Part shown: positions 42,593-51,086 of the stretch, in pieces
Layout of the letters: every line of letters begins with the position of its first letter
How positions within the stretch are numbered: the stretch's first letter is position 1
Translations under genes and position numbers: made by a program
Notes under the pieces: model-generated
The model's input: only the letters and a program-made list of their open reading frames with translations
Database searches by the model: none
Told to the model about the DNA's origin: nothing
Assembly (NCBI RefSeq): GCF_020171345.1
Contig: NZ_JAIUZM010000003.1
Span: 186,001 to 250,000 of the forward strand
Source of the DNA: Microbulbifer agarilyticus
GTDB taxonomy: Bacteria; Pseudomonadota; Gammaproteobacteria; Pseudomonadales; Cellvibrionaceae
Length of the DNA stretch: 64,000 bases
Direction: 5' to 3'

Positions 42593-43191
42593 ATCGATAG
42601 CCGGAGGAGGGAAGAGCAGAGACTACAAGGCGCCAAGCGAGACCGAACCGGACACCACGCGGAGGCGCGATGTGTGGTTTCGTTCAGGCAAATATCAGTA
42701 CGCCGAGCAGCATGGAACCTGCGATCAGCATCATCCATTCAACCCAAATGCCCAGGCGGCGCAGTGCTGCTCTGTCCTCAGCGCGGAATAAGAGTCGTTT
42801 GTGCATAGCCTTTGACGAGCCTTTTGAGTGGGCGACATATCTGCCCCGCGCCCAATGTTTGACTTCAAACTTACACGTGACCCGCGTTGACACGGGTAGA
42901 CCAATGTTGCAGGATTCGGCGCCGTTGAGAGATCTGGGCTGGCACACCACGCGTACCAGAAGACGTATTTGGCGCAATGCCGCACCGGAAGTTTGCACGG
43001 TGCGACCCTGGTGCACCAGGCCCCGAGGCTCTCGTGCCTGTGGCCCGTCTCTCTCGATAGTGTGTGCACCCTATCGCTATAGTATAAAGGTCGGCGCTGT
43101 CGATTGTGTCGTGCAGGACGCCTGCAGCCGCTAGGGTAGTGTGGAGTCCTTCGTTGACCAATCATTCATATCTGGATGAAAGAAGTTAGTT
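42593..43191. other. Intergenic stretch with one possible small membrane-protein gene
   Basis: About 600 bases between fumC and the 75-residue membrane-protein gene. The only coding candidate is the minus-strand small ORF at 42684-42806. A TTGACA at 42887-42892 has only a poor -10 (CAGGAT) at 17 bases. TATAGT/TATAAA sequences near 43078-43087 could serve the downstream gene. Confidence 0.45.
42684..42806 (-). CDS. Possible 40-residue single-helix membrane protein
   Basis: Starting at the ATG at 42804-42806, the ORF encodes a basic N-terminus (MHKRLLFRAEDRAALRRLG) followed by one hydrophobic helix (WMMLIAGSMLLGVLIFA) to the stop. This topology is typical of small inner-membrane proteins. The frame is open further upstream to 43016, but that part looks non-coding. 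The Shine-Dalgarno (AAAGG) is too close to be convincing. No family recognised. Confidence 0.35.
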   Translation of the reverse strand: MHKRLLFRAEDRAALRRLGIWVEWMMLIAGSMLLGVLIFA

Positions 43192-43419
43192 ATGGCTAGA
43201 AAACGCCGCCGTTCGTTTGTTACCAGCGTTCTCGCCTGTCTCGCCTTTATTGCAGCGGCGGTGTGGAGCTGGGATTTACCGGTAGAAGACCTGCTCAGCT
43301 ACCTGGTACTGATGCTGATTTTCCTCGCTGTGATTGTTGCGGTGGCGCTAGGTTTTGGCGCGCTGCTGAACTGGCTGCGAAATCGTAATTCCAAAAATCG
43401 TCACCACGACGATCGCTGA
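43192..43419 (+). CDS. Small two-helix membrane protein, unknown function
   Basis: A 75-residue protein with a basic start (MARKRRRSF), two hydrophobic segments (about residues 10-26 and 36-60) and a basic tail (NWLRNRNSKNRHHDDR), consistent with a small inner-membrane hairpin. It is 13 bases upstream of the AraC-family gene, so the two are probably co-transcribed. No family recognised. Confidence 0.6.
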   Translation: MARKRRRSFVTSVLACLAFIAAAVWSWDLPVEDLLSYLVLMLIFLAVIVAVALGFGALLNWLRNRNSKNRHHDDR

Positions 43420-43432
43420 TCGCGAGTAGGGC

Positions 43433-44533
43433 ATGGGTAGCGATTCACAATCACTGGTTGCCGGCGCGAGCCACGCGCAAGGCGATGACATTCGCATTCC
43501 GATTGCCTATGTTCAGCGCCTGCTGGAAGAGGCTTCGAACCGCGGTTGCGACCGTGCAGAGCTTCTGGCTGCGGTCGGAATTTCCGAGCACGACCTGGAA
43601 GATACCGCGGCTTTTTCTGCGGTAACTTACGGCCGTTTGTATCAGCGGGTGATGTGGCTGGCACAGGACGAATGGTTTGGCATGCTCAGTGGCGGTCGAG
43701 TGCGTTCGGGCTCTTTTCGCTTACTGTGTTTGACCGTGGTGAATTGTGCGACGGTGCGGCAAGCCATCACCCTCAGTGCAGAGTTTATGGAAATCTGTCG
43801 CGGATTTCGGGTTAAGCCGGTACTTTCACAGGAAGGGGGCCGGGACAAAGTGGTGATCCAGGGGATCAGTTCTTTGCAGTCCGGTGAATTTGATGCGCTA
43901 ATTGCAGATACTTCCCCAAGTGTTATCCGTACCACGCTGGCAGTGTGGCATCGATTTTATTGCTGGCTGGTGGGGCGCGAAATTCCTCTGGCCAAATTGC
44001 ATTTCTCTTTTCCCTGTCCCGAAGAGTTTCAGACGCTTGCGCAGAGCGAGGCGGGCGAGCTGCTGTTTGACCAGCCGGGTAATGCCCTGGAATACGAAAG
44101 CCGTTATCTGGATTATCCAGTGGTGCAAAGCCCCCAGACGGTGGAGGATTTTATCCGCACCGCGCCCTATCACCTGGTGATCAGCGACGGCAGTGCAAAC
44201 AGCATCAAGACCAAGGTAAAGACGATTCTGAATCGCGATGTGAGCGAATCCATGCCCCCGGCGGAAGCGGTCGCCGAGCGGTTGAATATGTCGGTCACCA
44301 CCTTGCGCAGGAAATTGCAGCAGGAAAACACCTCCTATCAAAAATTGAAGGACGAGTGTCGAATGGAGGCTGCTTTTCATTATTTGAGCTGCCCCGATCT
44401 TTCCAACACGCAGATTGCAGAGATGCTCGGGTTTGATGAGGCCAGCGCATTTTTCCGGGCTTTTAAAAAGTGGACCGGTGTTACCCCCGGGGAATATCGC
44501 AAGAGCCCACGGGGCTCGGCCGTCGACGGCTAG
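43433..44533 (+). CDS. AraC-family transcriptional regulator (OruR/Arabinose_bd type)
   Basis: A 366-residue regulator. An N-terminal ligand-binding domain of the Arabinose_bd type (about 20-230; IPIAYVQRLLEEA, FRLLCLTVVNCATVRQAI) precedes a C-terminal AraC/XylS DNA-binding domain (about 262-350) with two helix-turn-helix motifs: LNMSVTTLRRKLQQENTSYQ and SNTQIAEMLGFDEASAFFRAF, then the KWTGVTPGEYR ending. It lies 350 bases upstream of the acyl-CoA dehydrogenase gene in the same direction, so fatty-acid-related control is a reasonable guess. Confidence 0.88.
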   Translation: MGSDSQSLVAGASHAQGDDIRIPIAYVQRLLEEASNRGCDRAELLAAVGISEHDLEDTAAFSAVTYGRLYQRVMWLAQDEWFGMLSGGRVRSGSFRLLCLTVVNCATVRQAITLSAEFMEICRGFRVKPVLSQEGGRDKVVIQGISSLQSGEFDALIADTSPSVIRTTLAVWHRFYCWLVGREIPLAKLHFSFPCPEEFQTLAQSEAGELLFDQPGNALEYESRYLDYPVVQSPQTVEDFIRTAPYHLVISDGSANSIKTKVKTILNRDVSESMPPAEAVAERLNMSVTTLRRKLQQENTSYQKLKDECRMEAAFHYLSCPDLSNTQIAEMLGFDEASAFFRAFKKWTGVTPGEYRKSPRGSAVDG

Positions 44534-44883
44534 CCGTCACACTGCGCAATTTTTCGAATATTACCTTTCCCTTCGTTGATTTTGGCATTTGTGGCCGGCT
44601 AGTCAGCGCTATATTTTGTGGCCTGCGCGTCATTTTCCTTCTTCCTCAGTACCCTGTTTGACTCACCCGTCAGCCCGTTTGCGTCAATTTTGTCGCCGTA
44701 ATTTGTTAGTGCTTTGGACACTTTTCGCCATAGTGGCTATTGGTTATTTGCTACTAATATGAATAAAACCAATAGTTGAGTCACGGCTTAGTGCCGAGCT
44801 TCCCGACGCGCCGTTCGCTTGTTACAACTTGCTATATGAGCGCGAACATTCGAGTGTAAAAATCGTTAACGAGGGTATTCAGG
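44534..44883. other. Control region upstream of the acyl-CoA dehydrogenase gene
   Basis: No gene. It contains the spaced inverted repeat at 44737-44775 and a possible extended -10 (TGCTATATG, 44830-44838) without a clear -35. GAGGG near 44871 provides the ribosome binding site of the downstream gene. Confidence 0.5.
44737..44775. promoter_or_regulatory. Spaced inverted repeat CTATTGGTT-N21-AACCAATAG, possible operator
   Basis: Two perfect 9-base arms (44737-44745 and 44767-44775) have centres 30 bases apart, close to three helical turns, as expected for a dimeric regulator. It lies about 109 bases before the acyl-CoA dehydrogenase start. The AraC-type regulator just upstream is one candidate binder; a TetR/PsrA-type regulator is another. 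Confidence 0.5.
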
Positions 44884-46680
44884 ATGAGCGAGATCAAAAT
44901 TCCGCTGCGTGACATGCGTTTCTCTATGCGTGAACTGCTGAACTGGGATCAGCACTATGCGGCACTGGGCTATGAGGATGCGAGCCCGGACGTAGTGGAT
45001 GCGATCCTGGAAGAAGGTGCCAAGTTCTGTGAGAACGTTCTGGCGCCAATCAACCAGAGCGGTGACCAGCAGGGCTGTACCTGGAAAGACGGCGAAGTCA
45101 CCACCCCCGACGGCTTTAAAGAGGCTTACCAGCAGTTTGTTGAAGCGGGCTGGCCGTCTATGCCACATGACGTCGAAGTTGGTGGCCAGGGCCTGCCGCA
45201 CTCTCTCGGCACCATCCTGAGCGAAATGATTGGTACCGCCAACTGGTCCTGGGGTATGTACCCGGGCCTGTCTCATGGTGCTATGAACACGCTGGATGCG
45301 CACGGTACCGACGAGCAGAAAGAGACCTACCTGACCAAGCTGGTAGAGGGTACCTGGACCGGCACCATGTGTCTGACCGAGCCGCACTGTGGTACTGACC
45401 TGGGTATCCTGCGCTCCAAAGCCGAGCCGAATGACGACGGTTCTTACTCCATCACCGGCACCAAAATCTTTATCTCTGCGGGTGAGCACGATATGGCCGA
45501 GAACATCGTGCATATCGTTCTGGCGCGTCTGCCAGGCGCACCAGAGGGCACCAAGGGCATTTCTCTGTTCATCGTTCCCAAGTTCCTGCCGAACGCAGAC
45601 GGTTCCGTAGGTGAACGTAACGGTGTGACCTGTGGTTCTCTCGAACACAAGATGGGTATCCACGGCAATGCGACCGCGGTACTGAACTTCGACGGTGCGA
45701 AAGGCTTCCTGATTGGCCCCCCCAACAAAGGTCTGAACTGCATGTTCACCTTTATGAACACCGCGCGCCTGGGCACAGCCCTGCAGGGTGTTGCGCACGC
45801 TGAAGCCGGCTTCCAGAAGTCTCTGGCGTACGCCAAAGACCGTCTGCAGATGCGCTCCCTGAGCGGCCCCAAAAACCCGGAAGGCGCGGCTGACCCGATC
45901 ATCGTGCACCCGGACGTGCGCCGCATGTTGCTGACGCAGAAAGCCTTCGCTGAAGGTGGTCGTATGCTGGTACTGCTGTGTGCCAAGCAGGTGGACCGCA
46001 GCAATGCCGCCGAGACCGAGGAAGAGCGCAAAGCGGCTGACGATCTGCTGGCGTTCCTGACGCCCATTGCCAAGGCTTTCTTGACCGAGACCGGTTACGA
46101 GTCTGCCAACCTGGGACTGCAGTGTTTCGGTGGCCACGGCTATATCGCCGAGTGGGGCATGGAGCAGAACGTACGCGACAGCCGGATCTCGACCATCTAC
46201 GAGGGTACCACCGGTATTCAGGCACTGGACCTGCTGGGTCGCAAGGTTCTGATGACCCAGGGCGAACTGCTGCGCAACTTCACCAAGATCGTACACAAGT
46301 TCTGCCAGGCAGAGCTGGATAACGAAGCGCTGGCACCTTACGTCACCAAGCTCCAGGAACTCAATAAGGAGTGGGGCGAGCTGACTATGAACGTTGGCGT
46401 TAAGGCCATGGAAAACCCGGACGAAGTTGGCGCCGCTTCCGTGGATTACCTGATGTATTCCGGTTATGCGGTTCAGGCCTACCTGTGGGCTCTGGCGGCT
46501 AAAGTTGCCAATGAGAAACTGGCAGAAGGTACCAGCGAAGAGGACTTCTACCGTTCCAAACTGGCAACTGCGCGTTTCTACTTTGACCGTATCCTGCCGC
46601 GTACCGCGACCCACGCCGCCGCTATGCAGAGTGGCGCAGACAACCTCATGAGCCTGGATGCGGAACACTTCGTATTCTAA
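44884..46680 (+). CDS. Acyl-CoA dehydrogenase (fatty acid beta-oxidation)
   Basis: A 598-residue FAD-dependent dehydrogenase of the long bacterial type with a C-terminal extension. Seen: the flavin/substrate segment MCLTEPHCGTDLGILRSKAE, the ITGTKIFISAGEHDMAENIVH strand region, the C-terminal LGLQCFGGHGYIAEWGMEQ and RISTIYEGTTGIQALDL segments, and an extra domain after about residue 460. It catalyses the first oxidation of an acyl-CoA to the trans-2-enoyl-CoA, passing electrons to ETF. Chain-length preference cannot be read. Codon use is strongly biased, suggesting high expression. A terminator follows directly. Confidence 0.95.
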   Translation: MSEIKIPLRDMRFSMRELLNWDQHYAALGYEDASPDVVDAILEEGAKFCENVLAPINQSGDQQGCTWKDGEVTTPDGFKEAYQQFVEAGWPSMPHDVEVGGQGLPHSLGTILSEMIGTANWSWGMYPGLSHGAMNTLDAHGTDEQKETYLTKLVEGTWTGTMCLTEPHCGTDLGILRSKAEPNDDGSYSITGTKIFISAGEHDMAENIVHIVLARLPGAPEGTKGISLFIVPKFLPNADGSVGERNGVTCGSLEHKMGIHGNATAVLNFDGAKGFLIGPPNKGLNCMFTFMNTARLGTALQGVAHAEAGFQKSLAYAKDRLQMRSLSGPKNPEGAADPIIVHPDVRRMLLTQKAFAEGGRMLVLLCAKQVDRSNAAETEEERKAADDLLAFLTPIAKAFLTETGYESANLGLQCFGGHGYIAEWGMEQNVRDSRISTIYEGTTGIQALDLLGRKVLMTQGELLRNFTKIVHKFCQAELDNEALAPYVTKLQELNKEWGELTMNVGVKAMENPDEVGAASVDYLMYSGYAVQAYLWALAAKVANEKLAEGTSEEDFYRSKLATARFYFDRILPRTATHAAAMQSGADNLMSLDAEHFVF

Positions 46681-46696
46681 GCCACATGACTCACGA

Positions 46697-46728
46697 ACAC
46701 CGCCGCTGGTACCAGTGGCGGTGTTTTT
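46697..46728 (+). terminator. Intrinsic terminator after the acyl-CoA dehydrogenase gene
   Basis: ACACCGCC (46697-46704) pairs with GGCGGTGT (46717-46724), with inner CTGG/CCAG pairing, and is followed by T5. It is 16 bases past the stop codon. Confidence 0.85.
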
Positions 46729-46785
46729 GGATCTGGGCCTCGCCAACGGGGGTGGGGCACAGGTCTCCGAGAAACCGGAGTAACG

Positions 46786-47133
46786 ATGCAATTACCGGCG
46801 CACATTCTTGAGCGTTTGCGGCGGCTTACTTGTCTGCCACAAAGCACTCGAGTACAGTTTCGATTGCCGGATGGCAGCGATTTTTATCTGCAGGTACAAC
46901 GGAAGTCCGGGAGTGAAAGCCTTGTCGAGGGTGACTGTGTAGCCATTGAGGCGAAGCAGGTTGAAGGTTTGGTGGCGTCGCCTGATCTGGACCTGGAAAT
47001 GTCCTACGATACGCTGCAAGACATTATTGGCGGCAGATTAAGTGCGCGGCACGCATTTTTGCTTGGCGATATTCGCTACACAGGAAACCGGGAATTGGCC
47101 GCAGCCCTTGCGGACCTGTTTGCGGTACATTGA
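46786..47133 (+). CDS. SCP2 sterol-transfer-like domain protein
   Basis: A 115-residue single-domain protein. The pattern DLDLEMSYDTLQDIIGG followed by HAFLLGDIRYTGNRELAAAL matches the second half of the SCP2/alkyl-sulfatase C-terminal fold (a hydrophobic ligand pocket), where a Gly-rich strand and an amphipathic helix close the cavity. Such proteins bind lipids or acyl-CoAs. Its place between an acyl-CoA dehydrogenase and FadD supports a lipid-related role, but that is inference. The ATG is preceded by a modest GGAG. Confidence 0.65.
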   Translation: MQLPAHILERLRRLTCLPQSTRVQFRLPDGSDFYLQVQRKSGSESLVEGDCVAIEAKQVEGLVASPDLDLEMSYDTLQDIIGGRLSARHAFLLGDIRYTGNRELAAALADLFAVH

Positions 47134-47476
47134 GTTTCTTTTGTTAAAAACTACGCTGAGACTGTTCAGTCGAGACGTGTTGGCGTAAAAATAATTTAAT
47201 GGCAGATCACCGCCGAACAAGCGATGAAATTCAGGCGGTTGTTTTGCCTCACACAGTTACATTCACCAGATAAGTAACAAAACTTACAATAATTATTTGC
47301 CCGGTTAGACCAGAACCGCGGAATTCGTCTATAAACGGACATGGAATATCCTTGAGGTACCATCGTTCCGTGAACTCGCCGATAATCCGTTAGTCCTGTT
47401 GCTTCCGACCTCATATAGAGGCCGGGTCGCGTCCAGCGGGCGAAATCACAACAACAACAGAATTGGGAGATACAAG
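47134..47476. other. Control region upstream of fadD
   Basis: No gene. A loose inverted repeat GTTAC-N13-GTAAC lies near 47256-47278 in an AT-rich patch. It does not match the Escherichia coli FadR operator or the PsrA consensus that I know. The GGGAG at 47465-47469 belongs to the fadD start. Confidence 0.45.
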
Positions 47477-49111
47477 TTGGACATTGAACGCAGCATTCTT
47501 GAAGTGTTTACCGATGCTACGGCCAAATTTGCAGACCGGCCCGCATTTACCTGTCTGGGGCAGACGTTGACCATCGGCGATATCGATCGGCTCAGCGCCC
47601 AATTTACCTCCTATCTTCAGAATCACACCAACCTGAAACCGGGCGATCGCATCGCGGTACAGCTGCCGAACGTACTGCAGTACCCGGTCGTGGTTTTCGG
47701 TGCATTGCGTGCCGGCCTGGTGGTGGTTAATACCAATCCGCTGTACACCCAGCGTGAAATCAAGCATCAGCTGAATGATTCCGGTGCCAAGGCGCTGGTG
47801 GTTCTGGCAAATATTGCCGATACCGCCGCTGCTGTGGTTGCGGAAACCTCTGTTGAGCAGGTGATCGTGTCGGAGATCGCAGATCTGCACCCGCCGCTGA
47901 AGCGCGTGCTGATCAATACCGTCGCCAAACACGTGAAGAAAATGGTTCCGGACTTCCATTTCGCGAACCAGGTGAACTTCCGTGACGCGATGGCCAAAGG
48001 TGCCAAGGCGCCACATCAAGACGTGTCCCGTACCCCGGATGACCTGGCTGTACTGCAGTACACCGGTGGTACCACGGGTGTTGCCAAGGGCGCGATGCTG
48101 ACCAACCGCAACCTGGTTGCCAACATGGAACAGGTGCGCGAAGCGCTGGGCGACTCCATGAAAGAGGGTGAGGAGTACTACGTAGCACCTCTGCCCCTGT
48201 ACCATATTTACGCCTTCACGATTCACTGCATGTGCCTGTTTACTACCGGTAACCACTCCCTACTGATTCCGAACCCGCGGGATATTCCGGGCTTCGTGAA
48301 GACCCTGAAGGGAATTCGGTTTACCGGTTTCTGCGGCCTGAACACGTTGTTCAACGGCCTAATGCGTGATCCAGGTTTTGCCGATCTGGACTTCAGCAAA
48401 CTGCACACTACCTGTTCCGGTGGTATGGCCCTGACCCGTGCCACCGCTGAAAAATGGGAGCAGGTGACTGGCTGTGTGGTAACCGAAGGCTACGGTATGA
48501 CGGAAACTTCCCCGGTTGTTTGCTTCAACCCGGCGGAAGCGGTGCAGTTGGGTACCGTGGGTGTCGCGGTTCCGGGCACCGAAGTGAAAGTCATTGACGA
48601 GAACGGCAACGACCTGCCGAACAATACACCGGGTGAACTGTGTGTGCGTGGTCCGCAGGTAATGAAAGGTTACTGGGAGCGTCCAGAAGCCACTGCGGAG
48701 ACCATCGACTCCGAGGGGTGGCTGAAGACTGGCGATATGGCAGTGATTCAGGACGACGCTTACATCAAGATTGTTGACCGTAAGAAAGACATGATCATTG
48801 TGTCTGGCTTCAACGTTTACCCGAATGAGATTGAAGATATCGTCAGTGCGCACCCGAAGGTTACCGAGGCTGCTGCGGTAGGTATCCCGGATGAGCGCAG
48901 TGGCGAAGCGGTGAAGTTGTTTGTTGTGAAGGCGGAAGCCTCTCTGACTGCCGACGAAGTCATCGCGTACTGCCGTGAAAACATGACCGCCTATAAAGTG
49001 CCCAGAAACATCGAGTTCCGCGAAGACCTGCCGAAAACCAATGTTGGCAAGATCCTGCGCCGTGAACTGCGTGATGAAGAACTGAAAAAGATCGAGGCGG
49101 TAACCGCTTAA
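47477..49111 (+). CDS. fadD: Long-chain fatty acid-CoA ligase FadD (TTG start)
   Basis: A 544-residue ANL-superfamily ligase. Seen: the P-loop-like AMP motif LQYTGGTTGVAKGAMLTN, the VTEGYGMTETSPVV motif, WLKTGDMAVI, the FACS-type VDRKKDMIIVSGFNVYPNEIED and the catalytic Lys in PKTNVGKILRREL. It activates free fatty acids to acyl-CoA for beta-oxidation or lipid synthesis. The TTG at 47477 has GGGAG 7 bases upstream and starts at DIERSILEVF; the frame is open to 47399 but no ATG is available. It is shorter at the N-terminus than Escherichia coli FadD (561 residues), so the start needs checking. Confidence 0.92.
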   Translation: MDIERSILEVFTDATAKFADRPAFTCLGQTLTIGDIDRLSAQFTSYLQNHTNLKPGDRIAVQLPNVLQYPVVVFGALRAGLVVVNTNPLYTQREIKHQLNDSGAKALVVLANIADTAAAVVAETSVEQVIVSEIADLHPPLKRVLINTVAKHVKKMVPDFHFANQVNFRDAMAKGAKAPHQDVSRTPDDLAVLQYTGGTTGVAKGAMLTNRNLVANMEQVREALGDSMKEGEEYYVAPLPLYHIYAFTIHCMCLFTTGNHSLLIPNPRDIPGFVKTLKGIRFTGFCGLNTLFNGLMRDPGFADLDFSKLHTTCSGGMALTRATAEKWEQVTGCVVTEGYGMTETSPVVCFNPAEAVQLGTVGVAVPGTEVKVIDENGNDLPNNTPGELCVRGPQVMKGYWERPEATAETIDSEGWLKTGDMAVIQDDAYIKIVDRKKDMIIVSGFNVYPNEIEDIVSAHPKVTEAAAVGIPDERSGEAVKLFVVKAEASLTADEVIAYCRENMTAYKVPRNIEFREDLPKTNVGKILRRELRDEELKKIEAVTA

Positions 49112-49156
49112 GTTTTTTCAAGTCGATCCATGGCTACTGTCACAGACAGCGGCCAT

Positions 49157-49189
49157 AAAAAAAGCCCGCGAATTTCGCGGGCTTTTTTT
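49157..49189. terminator. Bidirectional intrinsic terminator
   Basis: A7-GCCCGCG/CGCGGGC-T7 with a 5-base loop, midway between the converging fadD (+) and M28 peptidase (-) genes. Symmetrical A/T runs indicate use on both strands. Confidence 0.92.
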
Positions 49190-49215
49190 GTGTGTCGGAA
49201 TGATTGCCGGGTGGT

Positions 49216-51024
49216 TTATTTGCGGGTATCGCTACTGGCATCGCGGGCCGCACGGAACTCGTTCCCTTTATACCAGTTTGGCCATTCGCGGCTGTTCGCC
49301 AGTTCCAGGCCGAGGTTCAGACCGAGCGCGAGATCCAGTGCTGCACCATCCAGATTCCACTCTGCATCGTACTCATCGCCGGGCTTGTGATAAGCATTTG
49401 CCAGGTAGTCTTTACCTTTCTGCTGCGCCCACTCGCGACCGTGCTCGAAGCTGTCGGTACCAGAGGTGAAGTACAGCATTGGTACGCCTTTCTTCGCCAG
49501 GCTGAAGTGATCGGAGCGGTAGAAGTAGCCGCGCTCGGGATGTTCTTCCGGTGCCAGATAGCGCGCTTGTTTCGCCGCGGCTTTCTCTAGCATCTTTTCC
49601 AGCTCGCTGCTTCCGTAACCCATCACAACCACATCACGCATAGGGCCGAGTACACCCATGGCATCGAAGTTAATGCCGGCAACGGTTTTTTCCAGAGGAA
49701 TAACCGGGTTTGCTGCGTAGAATTTGGAGCCCAGCAGGCCAGACTCTTCTGCAGTCACCGCGACAAATACCATAGAGCGCTCTGGTGTTTGCGCTTGCTT
49801 GGTCACCTGATGCGCCATTGCCAGCAGGCCGGCGGTACCGGTGGCATTGTCTACCGCACCATTGAAAATATGGTCGTGGCCCTCTGCGTTTTCATTTACG
49901 CCCAGGTGATCCCAGTGGGCAGTGTAAATAATGGCTTCATCCGGGTATTTGCTGCCCTCGACTTTGGCAACGACGTTGCGCGAGTCGGAAGTGCGCAATT
50001 CCTTTTTCAGGTCTACGCTGGCGGTTAAATTCATCGGTTTGGCCTGGAAACCGCGCTGTTTGGCTGCCGCCATCTCAGCGTCAAAATCGAGGCCCGCGGC
50101 GGTAAACAGTGCCTTGGCCGCGTCGTCGGTAATCCACGATTCCACCGCAACCCGGTCCGCGTTTTTGTCATCCGCCGCCAGGCTGATCTGAGCACCGGAC
50201 CAGCTGCCGCTCACGACTTCCCATGGGTAGCCAGCCGCACCCGTCTCGTGAATCACGATAGCGCCGTCTGCACCCTGGCGAGCCGCTTCTTCAAACTTGT
50301 AGCTCCAACGACCGTAATACGTCATGGCATTGCCACTGAACAGGTTTTTGTCCTGAGTTGCATAGCCTGGGTCGTTGACCAGGATCACGGCGGTTTTGCC
50401 TTTCATATCCAGGTCCGCGTAATCATTCCAGTCGTTTTCCGGGGCGACAATTCCATAACCGACAAATACCAGTGGGCTGTCTTTAAGCTGGCTCTCTGGT
50501 GTCTGGCGTTGGGTAAAAGTCACCATGTCGGTGAGTGGTGCGAATGCCTTCTCAAAGCCTTCGCCCTTGATCACCAGAGGCGTGCTTTCGATATTCATTT
50601 CTACCACCGGGACCTTCTGGAACCAGCTGGGGTTGCCGTCACTATCGATGGCACCGGGTTTGAGCCCCAGTTTTTCGAATTCCGTTGCCAGGTAGTTGAT
50701 GGTCAGCTCTTCGCCTTTACTTGCCGGTGCGCGGCCTTCAAATTCGTCAGAAGCGAGGACTGCTACGTGGGTATGCAGGTCTTTTGCCAGCTCGGAGATT
50801 TCAGCTTGTTCTTTTGCGCTGAGTGTCGGGGCGCTGGCGGCCGCCGGTGCAAGCTGTTCGCCGGCGTCGGAGGACGCTGCGGATTCCGCTGTGTTGTTTT
50901 GCGCAGCTTGAGGTGCATTATCAGTGGTGCTCGGCGCCTCCTGTTTGCTGCAAGCGCCCAGAGCAATCAAGCTGGACAGGGCGAGGGGTAGGGCGAGTCG
51001 CTGCAAGGGTAACGGGTTCTGCAT
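49216..51024 (-). CDS. M28-family zinc peptidase lipoprotein
   Basis: A 602-residue exported peptidase. A lipobox-type signal ends LGAC at Cys25, so it is probably lipid-anchored, followed by a disordered Ala/Ser-rich linker. A PA-type insert is visible in the middle (about 200-330). The M28 metal ligands are in place: YTAHWDHLGV (His, Asp), GAVDNATGTAG (bridging Asp), TAEESGLLGS (Glu-Glu), NFDAMG (Asp) and NAYHKPGDEYD (His). Family members are aminopeptidases using two zinc ions. It is the downstream partner of the M14 gene, 62 bases away, and the two are probably one operon for peptide breakdown. Confidence 0.92.
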   Translation of the reverse strand: MQNPLPLQRLALPLALSSLIALGACSKQEAPSTTDNAPQAAQNNTAESAASSDAGEQLAPAAASAPTLSAKEQAEISELAKDLHTHVAVLASDEFEGRAPASKGEELTINYLATEFEKLGLKPGAIDSDGNPSWFQKVPVVEMNIESTPLVIKGEGFEKAFAPLTDMVTFTQRQTPESQLKDSPLVFVGYGIVAPENDWNDYADLDMKGKTAVILVNDPGYATQDKNLFSGNAMTYYGRWSYKFEEAARQGADGAIVIHETGAAGYPWEVVSGSWSGAQISLAADDKNADRVAVESWITDDAAKALFTAAGLDFDAEMAAAKQRGFQAKPMNLTASVDLKKELRTSDSRNVVAKVEGSKYPDEAIIYTAHWDHLGVNENAEGHDHIFNGAVDNATGTAGLLAMAHQVTKQAQTPERSMVFVAVTAEESGLLGSKFYAANPVIPLEKTVAGINFDAMGVLGPMRDVVVMGYGSSELEKMLEKAAAKQARYLAPEEHPERGYFYRSDHFSLAKKGVPMLYFTSGTDSFEHGREWAQQKGKDYLANAYHKPGDEYDAEWNLDGAALDLALGLNLGLELANSREWPNWYKGNEFRAARDASSDTRK

Positions 51025-51086
51025 CGTGATTCCTTTTCAGGTCTTCTTTGTTATCGGTGTTGTTATGGAGGTTGTTATGGATACTG

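Noticed and set aside
44866..46791. 641-codon open frame on the minus strand opposite the acyl-CoA dehydrogenase gene
   Set aside because: It exactly shadows a highly expressed gene with clear family motifs; the minus-strand translation has no recognisable domain. Strong codon bias in the real gene explains the lack of stops.
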